From positions 1 through 64,000 of the forward strand of contig NZ_PPTG01000025.1 in NCBI RefSeq assembly GCF_002954245.1: a stretch of DNA of 64,000 nucleotides, written 5' to 3'. The first letter of the stretch is position 1. Each line of letters opens with the position of its first letter. This document shows, piece after piece, positions 34,455 to 45,298 of this stretch. The notes under the pieces were generated by a model, which worked only from the letters and a program-made list of their open reading frames with translations, was not told the DNA's origin and ran no database searches. The translations under genes were made by a program, and so were the position numbers. Source of the stretch: Cryobacterium aureum (GTDB taxonomy: Bacteria; Actinomycetota; Actinomycetes; Actinomycetales; Microbacteriaceae).

Positions 34455-35714
34455 TCAGGCTCTTCTCAGGGTGCTGACGCCATTCGCGAATGACTCCTCG
34501 AACGTGGCGAGCTGCGACTGTGGCACGCCGTTGCCGATAGCGATGTCTCGCCACCTGGTGATCTCGTTGGCAACGTTAGAGAGTACCGCCCTGGCCTCGG
34601 TTGCGGAGAGCCGACAGGCACGGGCGAGCTCCATGAGTCCCTCGGCTTCGTCAGCGGGTGAGTCAGCACCCGCGATCGTGGTCTGGCGGAGCTCGGGATT
34701 CGGATTCGGGTTCACGTCGAACGCCGAACTGAGCGTCCACCCCCCGCGGCCGTGGAGGAACCCGTGGTTGCGCAGGTGGTCATCGGTGTTGTTCAGCCCG
34801 ACGCTGACTGCGACGCGACAGAACAGCTGGCGCGAGTCTTCTTTCGCCTGGGCACTGACCTCGGCAAGGATGTCGGCGATGTCGACGTAGTCGGCATGAT
34901 CTCCGTCACGCTGCTCGAGCATAGTCATCACGCTCGTGTAGCCGATGCGGTCGCCCGTCTTTGTGCGGTCGAACCGATTGAGCAACAGTACGTGCCGCCC
35001 CTCGACACGAACGAGCCTTCGGGGCGGAACAGTCACTCCGGCCGAAGCGGCGAGGTCCAGTGCCGTCGCTTCCCAGGCCGAAACGTCCCAGTCGTCTGCA
35101 ACGTGCGGGAACTTCGCGATGAGCTGGCGGCCGTTGCTGTCGAGCACAGCTGCTTTGGGCCGAGCGCCGCCGAGAGAGCCGGTTCCCGCTGCCAGGAGCA
35201 GCTTCACGGCCTCGTAACCGTCGTGGCCAGTATCACTTGCAGCGGTGTCGGCTGCATGGAGAAGTTCCGGAATGCTGAGTAGCCGCGGCACGGTGTGGTC
35301 GGGATCGAGGAAGGCCGATGCTGGGCCTGCGCCTGGTCCAACCCGGTATCGCAGCGCACCCTGGCGGGTAACGTCGCTGACCCCGGCCAGGAAGTCCGCG
35401 TCGTCGAAATCACGTGGCCGGCGAGACTCGAGTCTCGCAAGGGCTCGCTCTCGCTTCTTGATGAGGTTGCGTCCCCAGCGATCCGGCACCGAGTCGGAGA
35501 ATGCTCCAGGCAGGCCCTGTGTCTGTTGGGTGCCGGAGACGAGCTGTAGGGCCGGGTCGAGCTGGTACGCCGAGGTGTGAGCGAGATATGCCGGGTCGTA
35601 CTGAAAAGTTGTCGAGGTGAGGTTGCCGCGGCTGCGGTGAAACTGCGCGCGGCCAGCAAGCAGTGTTTCGCCGGCCAGCTCAAGATGCACTTCGAGTGCG
35701 TCGTAGAGGGTCAT
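34455..35714 (-). CDS. hipA: HipA-type serine/threonine kinase toxin
   Basis: A 419-residue HipA-family kinase. The N-terminal subdomain has LPGAFSDSVPDRWG (about 68-81). The nucleotide loop is in GTGSLGGARPKA, the catalytic motif is NTDDHLRNHGF (Asp as base, Asn for metal), and a DFG-like Asp sits in SSAFDVNPNP. HipA kinases phosphorylate translation factors such as glutamyl-tRNA synthetase and cause dormancy. Its start overlaps the stop of the HTH antitoxin by 4 bases (ATGA), the classical hipBA layout. Length is normal, so it looks intact. Confidence 0.9.
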   Translation of the reverse strand: MTLYDALEVHLELAGETLLAGRAQFHRSRGNLTSTTFQYDPAYLAHTSAYQLDPALQLVSGTQQTQGLPGAFSDSVPDRWGRNLIKKRERALARLESRRPRDFDDADFLAGVSDVTRQGALRYRVGPGAGPASAFLDPDHTVPRLLSIPELLHAADTAASDTGHDGYEAVKLLLAAGTGSLGGARPKAAVLDSNGRQLIAKFPHVADDWDVSAWEATALDLAASAGVTVPPRRLVRVEGRHVLLLNRFDRTKTGDRIGYTSVMTMLEQRDGDHADYVDIADILAEVSAQAKEDSRQLFCRVAVSVGLNNTDDHLRNHGFLHGRGGWTLSSAFDVNPNPNPELRQTTIAGADSPADEAEGLMELARACRLSATEARAVLSNVANEITRWRDIAIGNGVPQSQLATFEESFANGVSTLRRA

Positions 35715-36007
35715 CGGATGCGCTTCCTCTCGAGCTGGCCGGCGCGTGCGCGACCGAGATCGGTGTCGAGCGGGTCCAGTGCCATAGTGATCGTCTCGAG
35801 GAGGCCGAGGGCGCGGGAGACGCGCAGCACCACGTGGAAGCTCACGGTTGGATCGCCGTGCTCAAGCTTACGAAGCGTGTCTCTCGTAATATCGGCGCGG
35901 TCTGCGACCTGGGCGGCGGTGAGCCCCAGGATCTTCCGCCAGCCGGCAAAGTTCAGGCCGATCTCGCGGGCGGACCTGATGATGGCACTAGGTAGTTCTG
36001 TCACCAT
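35711..36007 (-). CDS. hipB: HipB-type HTH antitoxin
   Basis: A 98-residue XRE-family helix-turn-helix protein (LTAAQVADRADITRDTLRKLE at about 29-49). It should bind and silence HipA and autoregulate the operon. ATG 36007 is supported by a strong ribosome site GGAGGT 5 bases upstream. The N-terminal extension of about 20 residues before the HTH and the Arg-rich tail fit HipB size. Confidence 0.88.
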   Translation of the reverse strand: MVTELPSAIIRSAREIGLNFAGWRKILGLTAAQVADRADITRDTLRKLEHGDPTVSFHVVLRVSRALGLLETITMALDPLDTDLGRARAGQLERKRIR

Positions 36008-36043
36008 GTGACACCTCCGACATTATTGACGAGTATCGACTCC

Positions 36044-36073
36044 ATTATAGCGATTAGTGGGTGATATTGTCTT
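36044..36073 (-). promoter_or_regulatory. hipBA promoter
   Basis: On the minus strand a perfect -10 TATAAT (36044-36049) follows AAGACA (36068-36073, four of six matches to the -35 consensus) with an 18-bp spacer. It lies 37 bases upstream of the hipB start. No large palindrome is obvious, but the region between -10 and start is AT-rich and could hold HipB sites. Confidence 0.6.
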
Positions 36074-36571
36074 CATTGTTTGGACGCCATAATCTCGTGA
36101 CGACCGCTGGTATCGGCACGCAGCTGGTCCTCTGTATCAGTCGAAGACTGGGCGCTCGGCGAGGAACCGCTCCGGATCGGAATGGTAGACCGCCGGGCCA
36201 TGCTCCGGACACACGCCCATGGTCTGCCCGCGCATCCAGTCCTGAAACGCGGGTAGGACAGGTGAGGATGAAGTGGTGCGGGGAAATCTCCCTGAGCCGT
36301 TGAGCGATGGCAGGACTGCGGTTGGCCTTGTGCCAGACGCTGATCGCCACCGCTGGGTCCCGGCACGCGCCCGCACTGGGCGCAACTGTTCAACTCGCCA
36401 ACCGTGGGCCCATCGCAGCGAAACCCCCAGCGTCCGTTGGACGCGCCGCCGACACTTCCAGAACAAACTTCATAAGTGGGCCTCTTCCTGAGCTGTTTGA
36501 TGCGTCTAGATACCGCAATCAAACCCCAGGGAGAGGTTCCGCCGCTTGAACGGGCGGGTTCAGATAAGGAA
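36074..36571. other. Gene-free stretch upstream of hipBA
   Basis: Several overlapping frames of 60-150 codons occur on both strands, but none shows a recognisable family. One minus frame contains PEHGPAVYHSDPERFLAERP, which could be a scrap of a real gene. No good ribosome sites were seen. It borders the IS-type repeats to its right. Confidence 0.45.
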
Positions 36572-36663
36572 GTGGGCAGATCTCATGGCCACCAACGGGC
36601 AGTTTTCCTGGCCGTCAGTGGGCAGTTCCGTGGCCGCCTATGGGCAGCTTGTCATGGCCGCCG
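36572..36663. repeat. Four 22-23-bp tandem units, probable IS end
   Basis: The core gtgggcag...ggccgcc recurs four times with a period of 22-23 bases: starts near 36572, 36595, 36619 and 36641. Such multiple short repeats with gggcagtttt and catggccgcc cores are typical of the ends of IS21-like elements in actinobacteria. No transposase genes remain next to it, so this is a solo end or scar. The beta-helix gene fragment to the right stops exactly at this array. Confidence 0.6.
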
Positions 36664-36666
36664 ACA

Positions 36667-36765
36667 ACCGAGGGCTGCCAGGGCGGCACTGATTGTCGCC
36701 TTAGCGGAGCCCCAGGTCGTACCCGATGCCGTATCGTTACCGGTTGATTTCACGTAAATGACGTG
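36667..36765 (-). pseudogene. Truncated right-handed beta-helix/pectate-lyase-like gene
   Basis: The minus strand encodes HVIYVKSTGNDTASGTTW then GSAKATISAAL. This is the typical entry strand of secreted parallel beta-helix proteins (YV-GNDNGSW-AKATI-AAL). The frame ends after ALAALG at the IS-type repeats, so everything downstream in the gene has been lost. No signal peptide is left in front. It is an interrupted gene. Confidence 0.55.
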
Positions 36766-36967
36766 GGATTGTGCCCCAATCGGGCGAGACTGACGGGTTT
36801 TCACGAACTCCCCGCAGTAGCGCGCGGGCAAGCTTCCCCTCGATGCCTCACCCATCGCTGACCCCGCCGGTCCGGACAGCTCTCATTTTCGAGATCGATG
36901 TTGTCAACGGCATAAACGTTCCCGTCATCGTCCATGCAAGGAAAGCACGCGATAAATTCTTGAGGGC

Positions 36968-37246
36968 ATGATCATGCCACGCACAGTCCAGCAAATTCTC
37001 AACCAGGCCGACGAACTCGCCGCGCGTTTCGAGCGGTATGAGCCCTCAGCTGCCGACGAACGAGACCCGCGGGTGTTCACCGAACTCCGCCAGGCGGTGT
37101 TGGCCCGATCCAAAGCCGAACGCTCCGTCAACAGTGCCGTCGTGAACACGCGGGAGCACGGCTACTCGTGGGCATTCATTGGCTTCCTGCTGGGTACCTC
37201 CAGCGAGGCCGCTCGTCAGCGCTACGGTCACAAACGAGACGCGTAA
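36968..37246 (+). CDS. Small conserved actinobacterial protein
   Basis: A 92-residue protein that looks like a known small actinobacterial family, though without a named function. A helical, charged first half (VQQILNQADELAARFE) is followed by a helix-turn-helix-like end (HGYSWAFIGFLLGTSSEAARQRYG), which resembles the DNA-reading part of small sigma-like or HTH proteins. The start may be the first ATG (36968) or the third codon ATG (36974). Isolated gene, intact. Confidence 0.7.
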   Translation: MIMPRTVQQILNQADELAARFERYEPSAADERDPRVFTELRQAVLARSKAERSVNSAVVNTREHGYSWAFIGFLLGTSSEAARQRYGHKRDA

Positions 37247-37557
37247 ACGACTCGAGGCCGTCCGCTGGTCGAGCGAAGCCGAGACCGCCAAACGCCCAAC
37301 GCGACCCGGTCAGGGCCGGTGGTCCGCCGGGGCGACCGCGTCTGGAAAACCCCAGCGCGGGGATGATCCGATCCCCTAGATGGACGTAAAGTGTGGTCAG
37401 GAGGGTGTTGAGGTCTGTCTTCACACACTGGGTTTCACACTCTCCGCCTTCGATTAACAGCGCCAACGCGGGGAAAGTCCGATCGGACTGAGCGGTTGGC
37501 GCGCGACCAACCGATTAGGACTCACTCATCTAGGGGTCGAGCCGATGGGTCCGGACG
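37247..37557. other. Non-coding stretch before the EPS locus
   Basis: About 310 bases with no convincing gene. Two similar segments, cagcgcgggga-tgatccgatc (near 37353) and caacgcggggaaagtccgatc (near 37464), sit about 110 bases apart, which may be an old duplication or operator pair. Confidence 0.45.
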
Positions 37558-37585
37558 TTGTGACGAAATACTGGAGTGGCATAAT
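37558..37585 (+). promoter_or_regulatory. Promoter of the acyltransferase gene
   Basis: A -35 TTGTGA (37558-37563) and -10 CATAAT (37580-37585) are separated by 16 bp and lie 25 bases before the ATG, which itself follows a GGGGGAA ribosome site. This would be the left-hand promoter of the exopolysaccharide locus. Confidence 0.45.
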
Positions 37586-37610
37586 CCGAGTATGACTACG
37601 GGGGAAAATC

Positions 37611-38738
37611 ATGCCTTTCAGGGCTAAGCGTGAGAAGACAAAGCGACTGACCAGCATTCAGAGCATGCGCGGGTATGCGGCAGTTCTTGTTCTTATCGCC
37701 CATTCCGTTGACCTAGCTAGCATGCACGGTGAAAGATTCTTTATGAACCAGTGGTTGCATTTAGAGAACTTCGGTGCGATCGGGGTTGATCTGTTCTTCG
37801 TCATTAGCGGATTTGTGATGGCGAATTCGGTGGCGAACCGTAATGGTCCGCGAGCATCCCAAAACTTCTTGGTGATGCGATGGCTACGAATTGCGCCGCC
37901 ATACATCATCATCAGTTTCATTCTTATTGCAATCACGATTGCTCAACGTGCTTCGATCAACCCGATTTCCATCGCTAACCTATTTTTGTTTATCCCCTGG
38001 TTCGACACCTCAACCTTCACAATGCCTCCCCTGGATGTCGGCTGGACCCTCTCGTTCGAGTTCACGTTTTACCTGCTCGTTGCCCTGATGGTGCTTCTAC
38101 GACTCGGCGACAAGATCGAATGGCTGTCCTTGGGGATCGTCGCGCTCGTCGGGCTGGGCTTTGTGCTGCCGGACGATATTTTCCTGCTCCAATGGGTCAC
38201 GAATCCGATCTTCCTTGAGTTCGCGCTGGGGATCGGTGCGTATTCGCTCTGGAAGCGGCGCGCGCTAGCGACCGCTCGAGTAGGTTGGCTTGCCCTCGGT
38301 TTGAGCGGTGGCCTTGTCCTAATTGTGCAAGCCGTAATGGGATTCGGCGACGTCTCCGAGGTTGCCAATATTGTAGATGGTACGTTAAGCCTTCAGCGCG
38401 TCTTCTGGTGGGGAGTACCTGGCGCAGCAATCTTCATTGCAGTAATTGCTTTTGAGCGAGCTTCCACGGGGATTGCCGCACGCATCGGTGGCCGCATAGG
38501 CGATGCATCATATTCCATTTACCTCGTGCACGTCCTCGCCCTGATGGTCTACTCATCCGCGGTCACGCATATGCCGTTCGGCCTTCCCCCGACAGTCGTA
38601 TTCGTCGGTGCAATCGCGGTAGGCATTTGTGCCGGAATGTTCTACTTCCGTTTTGTGGAGAATCCCTTACGGTTGCGAATGGAGACGACGGCCACGATCA
38701 TGTTCCGGATGAACTCCATGGGGAATCAGCCTCAATAG
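37611..38738 (+). CDS. Acyltransferase 3 family membrane protein
   Basis: A 375-residue integral membrane O-acyltransferase (OafA/NodX type) with about ten membrane helices. It has the N-terminal block SIQSMRGYAAVLVLIAHS with the conserved Arg-Gly and His, then VDLFFVISGFVM, and a C-terminal YSIYLVHVLALMV. It probably adds acetyl or succinyl groups to the polysaccharide made by the genes to the right. Its codon use is a little AT-richer than the left part of the window, as in the rest of the locus. Confidence 0.9.
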   Translation: MPFRAKREKTKRLTSIQSMRGYAAVLVLIAHSVDLASMHGERFFMNQWLHLENFGAIGVDLFFVISGFVMANSVANRNGPRASQNFLVMRWLRIAPPYIIISFILIAITIAQRASINPISIANLFLFIPWFDTSTFTMPPLDVGWTLSFEFTFYLLVALMVLLRLGDKIEWLSLGIVALVGLGFVLPDDIFLLQWVTNPIFLEFALGIGAYSLWKRRALATARVGWLALGLSGGLVLIVQAVMGFGDVSEVANIVDGTLSLQRVFWWGVPGAAIFIAVIAFERASTGIAARIGGRIGDASYSIYLVHVLALMVYSSAVTHMPFGLPPTVVFVGAIAVGICAGMFYFRFVENPLRLRMETTATIMFRMNSMGNQPQ

Positions 38739-38739
38739 G

Positions 38740-40110
38740 CTGCCGTCTTGGCCAGGTTGAACCGACTGGCGCCGAAACTGGGTGCATTTTGATCAATGTG
38801 ACTCTTCGAAATAGGGGGCGGAGTTGGCGTTGGAATCCTCCGGCTTTGAGGAGCGAGCGGGCTTCGTATTGCGTCAGATTTCGGAAGTCCAAGGTTTTGC
38901 CGCGGAGGTGCTCTCACCTTCCGTTGATGGCTTCGGTCGTGCCCGTTCGAGGCTCCCGGTCGGACGAAGAACGCGAAGATATCGGCGACAAGCTTTTTCA
39001 GAGTTCGGCCGAGACGGTGAATCTCCGTCAGGAGCTGGGGGACGTTGAGCCTGATCGAGTTGATCGGCGCGTGCATCATGGCCATTCCGTTCTTTTCGTC
39101 TGCGGTCCCGTAAGCGGCGACTATACATTGATAGATCCCCCAAATTCCCTGAAACTCGAGGTGCTCGTCGCCGTAGAACACCGCACTGAGCCGGACTTGT
39201 TGCTAGTCGTTGAGGAGATCACGAGAGGTGTGAAGGGTCCGGCGGGCGGTTTAGAGCGGATCTCCCACGTGGCCGCGATGGCCGAGATTGTGCTGTTGAA
39301 CGGGTGGCCGGCAGCGGTCCAAATGCGTCGACAGCGAGACCCACGACGTGGAAAGACTCCATTGCCGGGACCGCCTCCGGGATATCCTCGCTCGCGGCGG
39401 TTTCATCGCCAGTGAAGCCGTACATCGCGGCGACGTCGATGCAGTCTTTCATTCCTTTTAGGCGATCAACCAACCATTGCGTACACACCTGGTCGACCGT
39501 CCCTCGACCATGTCCAGCAGCCGTGACGGGGCTGTTTATTGCGAACTGGGGTGAGGTTGATGATCACGTGACGATCTTGTCGCCCTAGCGGGCGCGGTGC
39601 CAGACGTGGTCGTCAACGCCGATGACCGTGACGTTGTGGAAACGTGTCGGGTCGTTGATCAGCACTCGTTTTTCCGCCGGACAATATGGCGCTGTTCGCG
39701 GTGTGACGTGCGGCTCCGAGACCGGCCGGGACCCGGCTGACGGAGAGATAGCTAACGACAATCCCGGCCAACGCCTTATCGGAATCAACCGTGAGGATCA
39801 TCGGCTTGAGCGGTGCCGCATTCCCACTGTCCTGCAGCAACGTTCGCCCGCACCTGGGACGCCGGTAACGGTGCACCTGAATGAGCAGGATCGTCGGCCG
39901 CTACCCCAATGGTTCATGCGCGAGGGACGGATGGCCGTGTCGCGTGTCACGCCCCGGCAGCCGCAGTGGTGGCACCAATCGTCACGCTCGACGACGCGGC
40001 ACTTGATTGAGCACCGCACGACCGCGCTCGAAGTGCTGGCCGACGGCTCGCAAGCCGACCTCATCCAGATGGCAAAGGTGGTCAGATCCGGGTTCAAAAA
40101 GTAGTCGGGA
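38740..40110 (-). pseudogene. Decayed ISL3-family transposase
   Basis: Reading the minus strand from right to left gives an N-terminal zinc-finger part (CRVVERDDWCHHCGC, about 39960-40000), then RVLINDPTRF with VTVIGVDDHVWH (about 39600-39690), then VAAMYGFTGDET and PEAVPAMESFHVV (about 39360-39460), and GDEHLEFQGIWGIYQC with LGRTLKKLVADIFAFF (about 39040-39180), and finally FRNLTQYEARSLLKAGGF (about 38830-38890). Together these make an ISL3 (IS204/IS1001/IS1165-like) transposase in at least four frames. A Tyr replaces the Asp I expect in the AMDGF motif. It is broken by several frameshifts and internal losses. No clear terminal inverted repeats were found. Confidence 0.8.
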
Positions 40111-40435
40111 CAGGTCGACGCATTCCTGCTGGGCAGTGTAGGAACCTCTGCCAGGCGAAGGCCTCTAGCTCTTTCAGCCCCACGACTCACTCATTACCCT
40201 CACCTCAACTACGCTCTCAATTTCCGATAGCCATCAATGTTCCGCCAATTTTGTATCCATGGGGCGATTCAGATGCTCCGCCAAATTCTCTTCCCCCGGC
40301 AGGCCCTCCGATGGACTTCCTCAAGAACATTGCTAGGCAGGCCCCAAAATTCCGGCAAGGGCACCCGCTGCCTGTCGAGAAATAGGTATTTTCAGTCTGT
40401 ATCGTCGCTGCTGATGTGGTCTTGTTCTCATTGCT
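40111..40435. other. Gene-free gap between IS relic and polymerase gene
   Basis: About 325 bases with no recognisable coding frame. AT content rises sharply here and marks the change into the low-GC middle of the polysaccharide locus. Confidence 0.5.
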
Positions 40436-41797
40436 ATGATGACAAACGTGACAACTTTGGGGACGATTTTATTTATTGCGGCGGTTGTAATACTGATTTT
40501 TCGGCGTTCGGCCTACCCCTGGTTACTCGCAGTTGCTGCGGCCTTTCCGAATTCGGCCGCCATCGTTGTTAATGAGAATGCCCTTAGCCCCTTTTACTTT
40601 CTCGCCCTACCGACACTTTTCTGGCTCCCGTCCATCGCTAAGCGGCTCCTAGGGCCGGGGAAAACGGCACTTACCGTTTTTGCAGTCTGGTCGATATTTA
40701 TCACAGCATTCGGGCCCATTCTGTTCGCTGGAATTTTAGTACTGAGCCCGCGGAATGGCATTGACAGGGGAATTCTGGACCCAGCCCGGTTAGGACTAAC
40801 GGTTTCAAATCTGGCTCAGGGTGCCTATTTGCTCATTGCCGTCGGCTTCGTCTATTTCGTCGTGAAAACTCGCTCATCTATCTTCTTGCCAGCTATGACA
40901 TTCACCATCGGCACAATTCTCTCGTCGTCGAATTTTCTCATCGTCAACGCTGGTGGGCGCTGGCCAAGCGAATTATTCGACTCTGGAACATCGGCGTACA
41001 CGAACGAGGACGTAGGGGGGATTTCGAGACTCCGTGGCGTATTTGCAGAACCATCCCTTCTGGCAGAGTTCTCTATTGCTGCGGCGGTGTATTTCTTCTT
41101 TCTATTTTTCTCAACCAAGGGATGGGTTCGATCCGTGTGCTTGGGAATGGCCGTGTTAGCTGGACTAAATTTGTCCGCTTCAATGACTGGCACCGGTACC
41201 GCCGCAGCATTGGTCGTGATCGCGGTAATAGCCATATATGGCGCTAAGAGATTCCTGTCCGGCGGCCAAGGAGTGCTCCTAGCGACAATGGTGCTTCTGA
41301 TTGGGACCATGGCATCCTTGCTCTGGGCCGAGCGGGCCATAGACGCTATCAGTACGGTCGTCAACGAGAAGATCGGAAGCTATTCGCAGATAACACGGTC
41401 GAGTGCCGACCTGTTTTCATTGGGGGTGCTGAAGGACACCTACTTGCTCGGAGCTGGACTCGGGAGCAATCGACCTTCTTCGTTTGTCGCCATGTTGCTG
41501 TCGTGCGTTGGGATCGTAGGATTCCTCGCCTTTTTCTGGTTCCTGACTCGCCTCATCGGGCGAGCCGGGCGCACAACTACAGGTCGCGCAATTTCATGGG
41601 CGCTTTTTGCCGTAGTTGTAGCGAAGACGTTGGCAGCTCCGGACCTCTCATCACCGATTCTCTGGATCTTGATTGCTGGATGCGCGAATGAGTCCTGGGG
41701 CGTTTCCCGAGGCGCCCCTGACAGGCTCGACGTTTCAAGAAGAACGGAAGTAAGAAACCGTAAAGTTAGGCGAACGCTTAAGTTGCCGGTCTCCTAG
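40436..41797 (+). CDS. O-antigen ligase/polymerase-like (Wzy-type) membrane protein
   Basis: A 453-residue protein with about 11-12 hydrophobic helices and a larger outside loop between the helices near 190-215 (RWPSELFDSGTSAYTNEDVGG...RLRGVFAEPS). This is the layout of Wzy polymerases and O-antigen ligases. RGVFAEPSLLAEF resembles the conserved G-F-EP-FA block of the Wzy_C group. It would polymerise flippase-exported repeat units outside the membrane. No strong ribosome site precedes the ATG, and a TATGAT-like -10 overlaps the start, so a leaderless message is possible. The C-terminal 30 residues are basic. Confidence 0.75.
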   Translation: MMTNVTTLGTILFIAAVVILIFRRSAYPWLLAVAAAFPNSAAIVVNENALSPFYFLALPTLFWLPSIAKRLLGPGKTALTVFAVWSIFITAFGPILFAGILVLSPRNGIDRGILDPARLGLTVSNLAQGAYLLIAVGFVYFVVKTRSSIFLPAMTFTIGTILSSSNFLIVNAGGRWPSELFDSGTSAYTNEDVGGISRLRGVFAEPSLLAEFSIAAAVYFFFLFFSTKGWVRSVCLGMAVLAGLNLSASMTGTGTAAALVVIAVIAIYGAKRFLSGGQGVLLATMVLLIGTMASLLWAERAIDAISTVVNEKIGSYSQITRSSADLFSLGVLKDTYLLGAGLGSNRPSSFVAMLLSCVGIVGFLAFFWFLTRLIGRAGRTTTGRAISWALFAVVVAKTLAAPDLSSPILWILIAGCANESWGVSRGAPDRLDVSRRTEVRNRKVRRTLKLPVS

Positions 41798-43411
<1,614 letters not shown>

Positions 43412-43520
43412 GAGCGCTGCTAAAATCGCACCTATAAACTTAGGAAAAGAGATAATTTCGGTTTCTGGTTTGAATCATTAAATATCTTAGTTTAATCAAT
43501 GATAGACAATTACTTCGTTT

Positions 43521-43551
43521 TTGATTCTTGATTCTTGATTCTTGATTCTTG
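43521..43551. repeat. 7-bp tandem repeat (ttgattc), four units
   Basis: Four exact ttgattc units plus ttg lie 32 bases upstream of the flippase start, in the 5' non-coding region. Variation in copy number would change promoter or leader spacing, so it could make expression of the downstream gene phase variable. Confidence 0.85.
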
Positions 43552-43583
43552 CGAGTTTGAGTTAGACGAAAGAAAGGGAACGA

Positions 43584-44813
43584 GTGCGCGCGTTAGCAGG
43601 CCGACTTAGCGGTTTCGGCTCAGCCGTTCTCCTTTCTGCCTTCGTGCAGCTGTTAACCATGCCTATCATTATTTCGACTGTAGGCGGACCGACTTGGGCT
43701 AGCTTAGCGGTCGCTCAAGCTATCGGATCAGTCTTTGCAGTGATTGTCGCATTTGGATGGGGAGTAACTGGCCCTGGAATGATTGCCAGTGCAGGTGAAC
43801 AGTTTCGACATAATATGTATGCCGATTCCATCAAGGTCCGGCTGGTGCTATTTGGGATTTTGGCTCCGGTTGCGGTGGTCGTTATCTCAAGCGTTGCCAT
43901 CCGTGAAGAGGCAGCCAGTTCGATTTATGGTCTATCTATGTTGGTCGCCGCTCTTGGAGGCGCATGGTACTTCGTCGGTGAAAAGAAGCCGGGACGCCTA
44001 ATACTTCTGGAGACGCTACCCAGGGTTTTTGGTGTGCTGATTGGAACTCTCATTCTTGCGTTGGGAGGGTCTCTCCTTTGGTTTGTACTTGCGCAGATAG
44101 TCGGTGCTGGGGTTGCTGCCTCGTGTTCGGCAGCCGTGATATTGCGTTCCAGCGCAAAACCTTCTGCGGTGCGGGCAAAGCGCTTCTTCCCTTGGTATAG
44201 CCTGCGAGATCAAATATCCGGGGTAGTCACCGCGTCGACCGCCGCAGTCTATGTCAATGCGCCACTCATCTTTGTCACGATGGTCGTTCCGGGGTCAGCT
44301 CCGATGTACGCGGTCGCGGACAAATTGATGAGATTGGCGCTGGCTGCTTATGGTCCCGTTACGCAGGTGGCGCAAGGCGCCGTGGGTAGCGAAGACCGTA
44401 TGCTACTGCGACAGAGAACGATACGTGCGATAAGGATCTCAATTCCGCTCGCGCTTTCCCTAGGTACAGGGTTCGCGATGTTACTCCCGCTCGGTGTTGC
44501 ATTGATGTCTGCTGGAACGGTTGTTACAGGCTTTGGACTATCGGCTCCCCTCGGTATCGCTTTTGCCTGTATCGCACTCTCGCAGGTCACCGGGTTAGCT
44601 TGCCTTGTCGCTTTGGGGAGGTCACGTGTAGTCGCAATGAGCACCGTTATGGGTGCGCTGGTTGGACTGCCGTTGCTGATCGTTGGCGGGACCTGGCTCA
44701 ACGTGGATGGAATTGCATGGGCCGTGGCTACTTCGGAAGGCATAGTCGTCACACTTCAGCTCGTGGTTCTCTCCAGAATTCTCAGGCTTTCAAGGCGTAT
44801 CGACGATCGATGA
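43584..44813 (+). CDS. Polysaccharide flippase-like (Wzx/MOP family) membrane protein
   Basis: A 409-residue protein with 12 or so membrane helices in the pattern of the MOP exporter superfamily (Wzx/RfbX). Early helices carry FGSAVLLSAFVQLLTMP and a GPTWASLAVAQ loop, comparable to the G-W-Y-ALA block of Wzx. It would flip lipid-linked repeat units made by the glycosyltransferases. GTG start with AAAGGGAA before it. A ttgattc repeat array lies just upstream. Confidence 0.75.
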   Translation: MRALAGRLSGFGSAVLLSAFVQLLTMPIIISTVGGPTWASLAVAQAIGSVFAVIVAFGWGVTGPGMIASAGEQFRHNMYADSIKVRLVLFGILAPVAVVVISSVAIREEAASSIYGLSMLVAALGGAWYFVGEKKPGRLILLETLPRVFGVLIGTLILALGGSLLWFVLAQIVGAGVAASCSAAVILRSSAKPSAVRAKRFFPWYSLRDQISGVVTASTAAVYVNAPLIFVTMVVPGSAPMYAVADKLMRLALAAYGPVTQVAQGAVGSEDRMLLRQRTIRAIRISIPLALSLGTGFAMLLPLGVALMSAGTVVTGFGLSAPLGIAFACIALSQVTGLACLVALGRSRVVAMSTVMGALVGLPLLIVGGTWLNVDGIAWAVATSEGIVVTLQLVVLSRILRLSRRIDDR

Positions 44814-45298
44814 AGTAGGCGCAGAATTCGGACGACGTTCACGAGCACCTGAGACTCACCCTCACCCTCACCCTCACCCTCGCCCTCGCACTTCTACTCT
44901 CTCGATGGCGCAGTTGTGGCTCAATATTCTTCGTGCCAGTACCGGTCTTGAGAGGGTTCCTCTTCCGATATGCTGACGAGAGCGATGCGACATTTGATTA
45001 TGATTGGTCAGGACACCGATCGTCGAAAACGACCCGTTGCAGAGGGTCAGCGAATCGACTAGTGGCACCCAATCTTCGTGGAACGGCGCGTACTCAGCTA
45101 TCGAACAACGAAGCGCCGATCTGTTAGGTCCGTTCATTGCAGTATCAATCTGTATTTGGTATCCACTGGCCGCATTCGCGAAAAACGCATCATTTCCTAC
45201 GGAGATGGCGTCTAAACAGGACGACCGCGACTCTTAAATTGTCTGAGTGAGAGCTGCTGTCACTTTTCTTGAATTGTTGGAGAGTAGAAAGAGTAGAA
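44814..45298. other. Intergenic stretch with hexamer repeat
   Basis: About 485 bases without a convincing gene. It starts with a ctcacc hexamer array. A minus-strand frame (44874-45137) and a plus-strand frame (45004-45237) are open but lack recognisable motifs. Confidence 0.5.
44855..44890. repeat. 6-bp tandem repeat (ctcacc), six units
   Basis: Four exact ctcacc units are followed by ctcgcc and ctcgca. The array lies about 40 bases after the flippase stop codon and is not coding in any recognised gene. It is the fourth short tandem repeat type in this window. Confidence 0.8.

Noticed and set aside
34213..34554. A 113-codon minus frame overlapping the end of hipA
   Set aside because: It overlaps hipA by 100 bases in another frame and has an Arg/Pro-rich composition typical of shadow translations.
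36073..36522. A 149-codon minus frame upstream of hipBA
   Set aside because: Several equally long frames overlap on both strands; none shows consistent motifs. It may contain a scrap of a gene but cannot be called.
44874..45237. Frames in the gap after the flippase gene
   Set aside because: Short, on both strands, overlapping the hexamer repeat, no recognisable domain.
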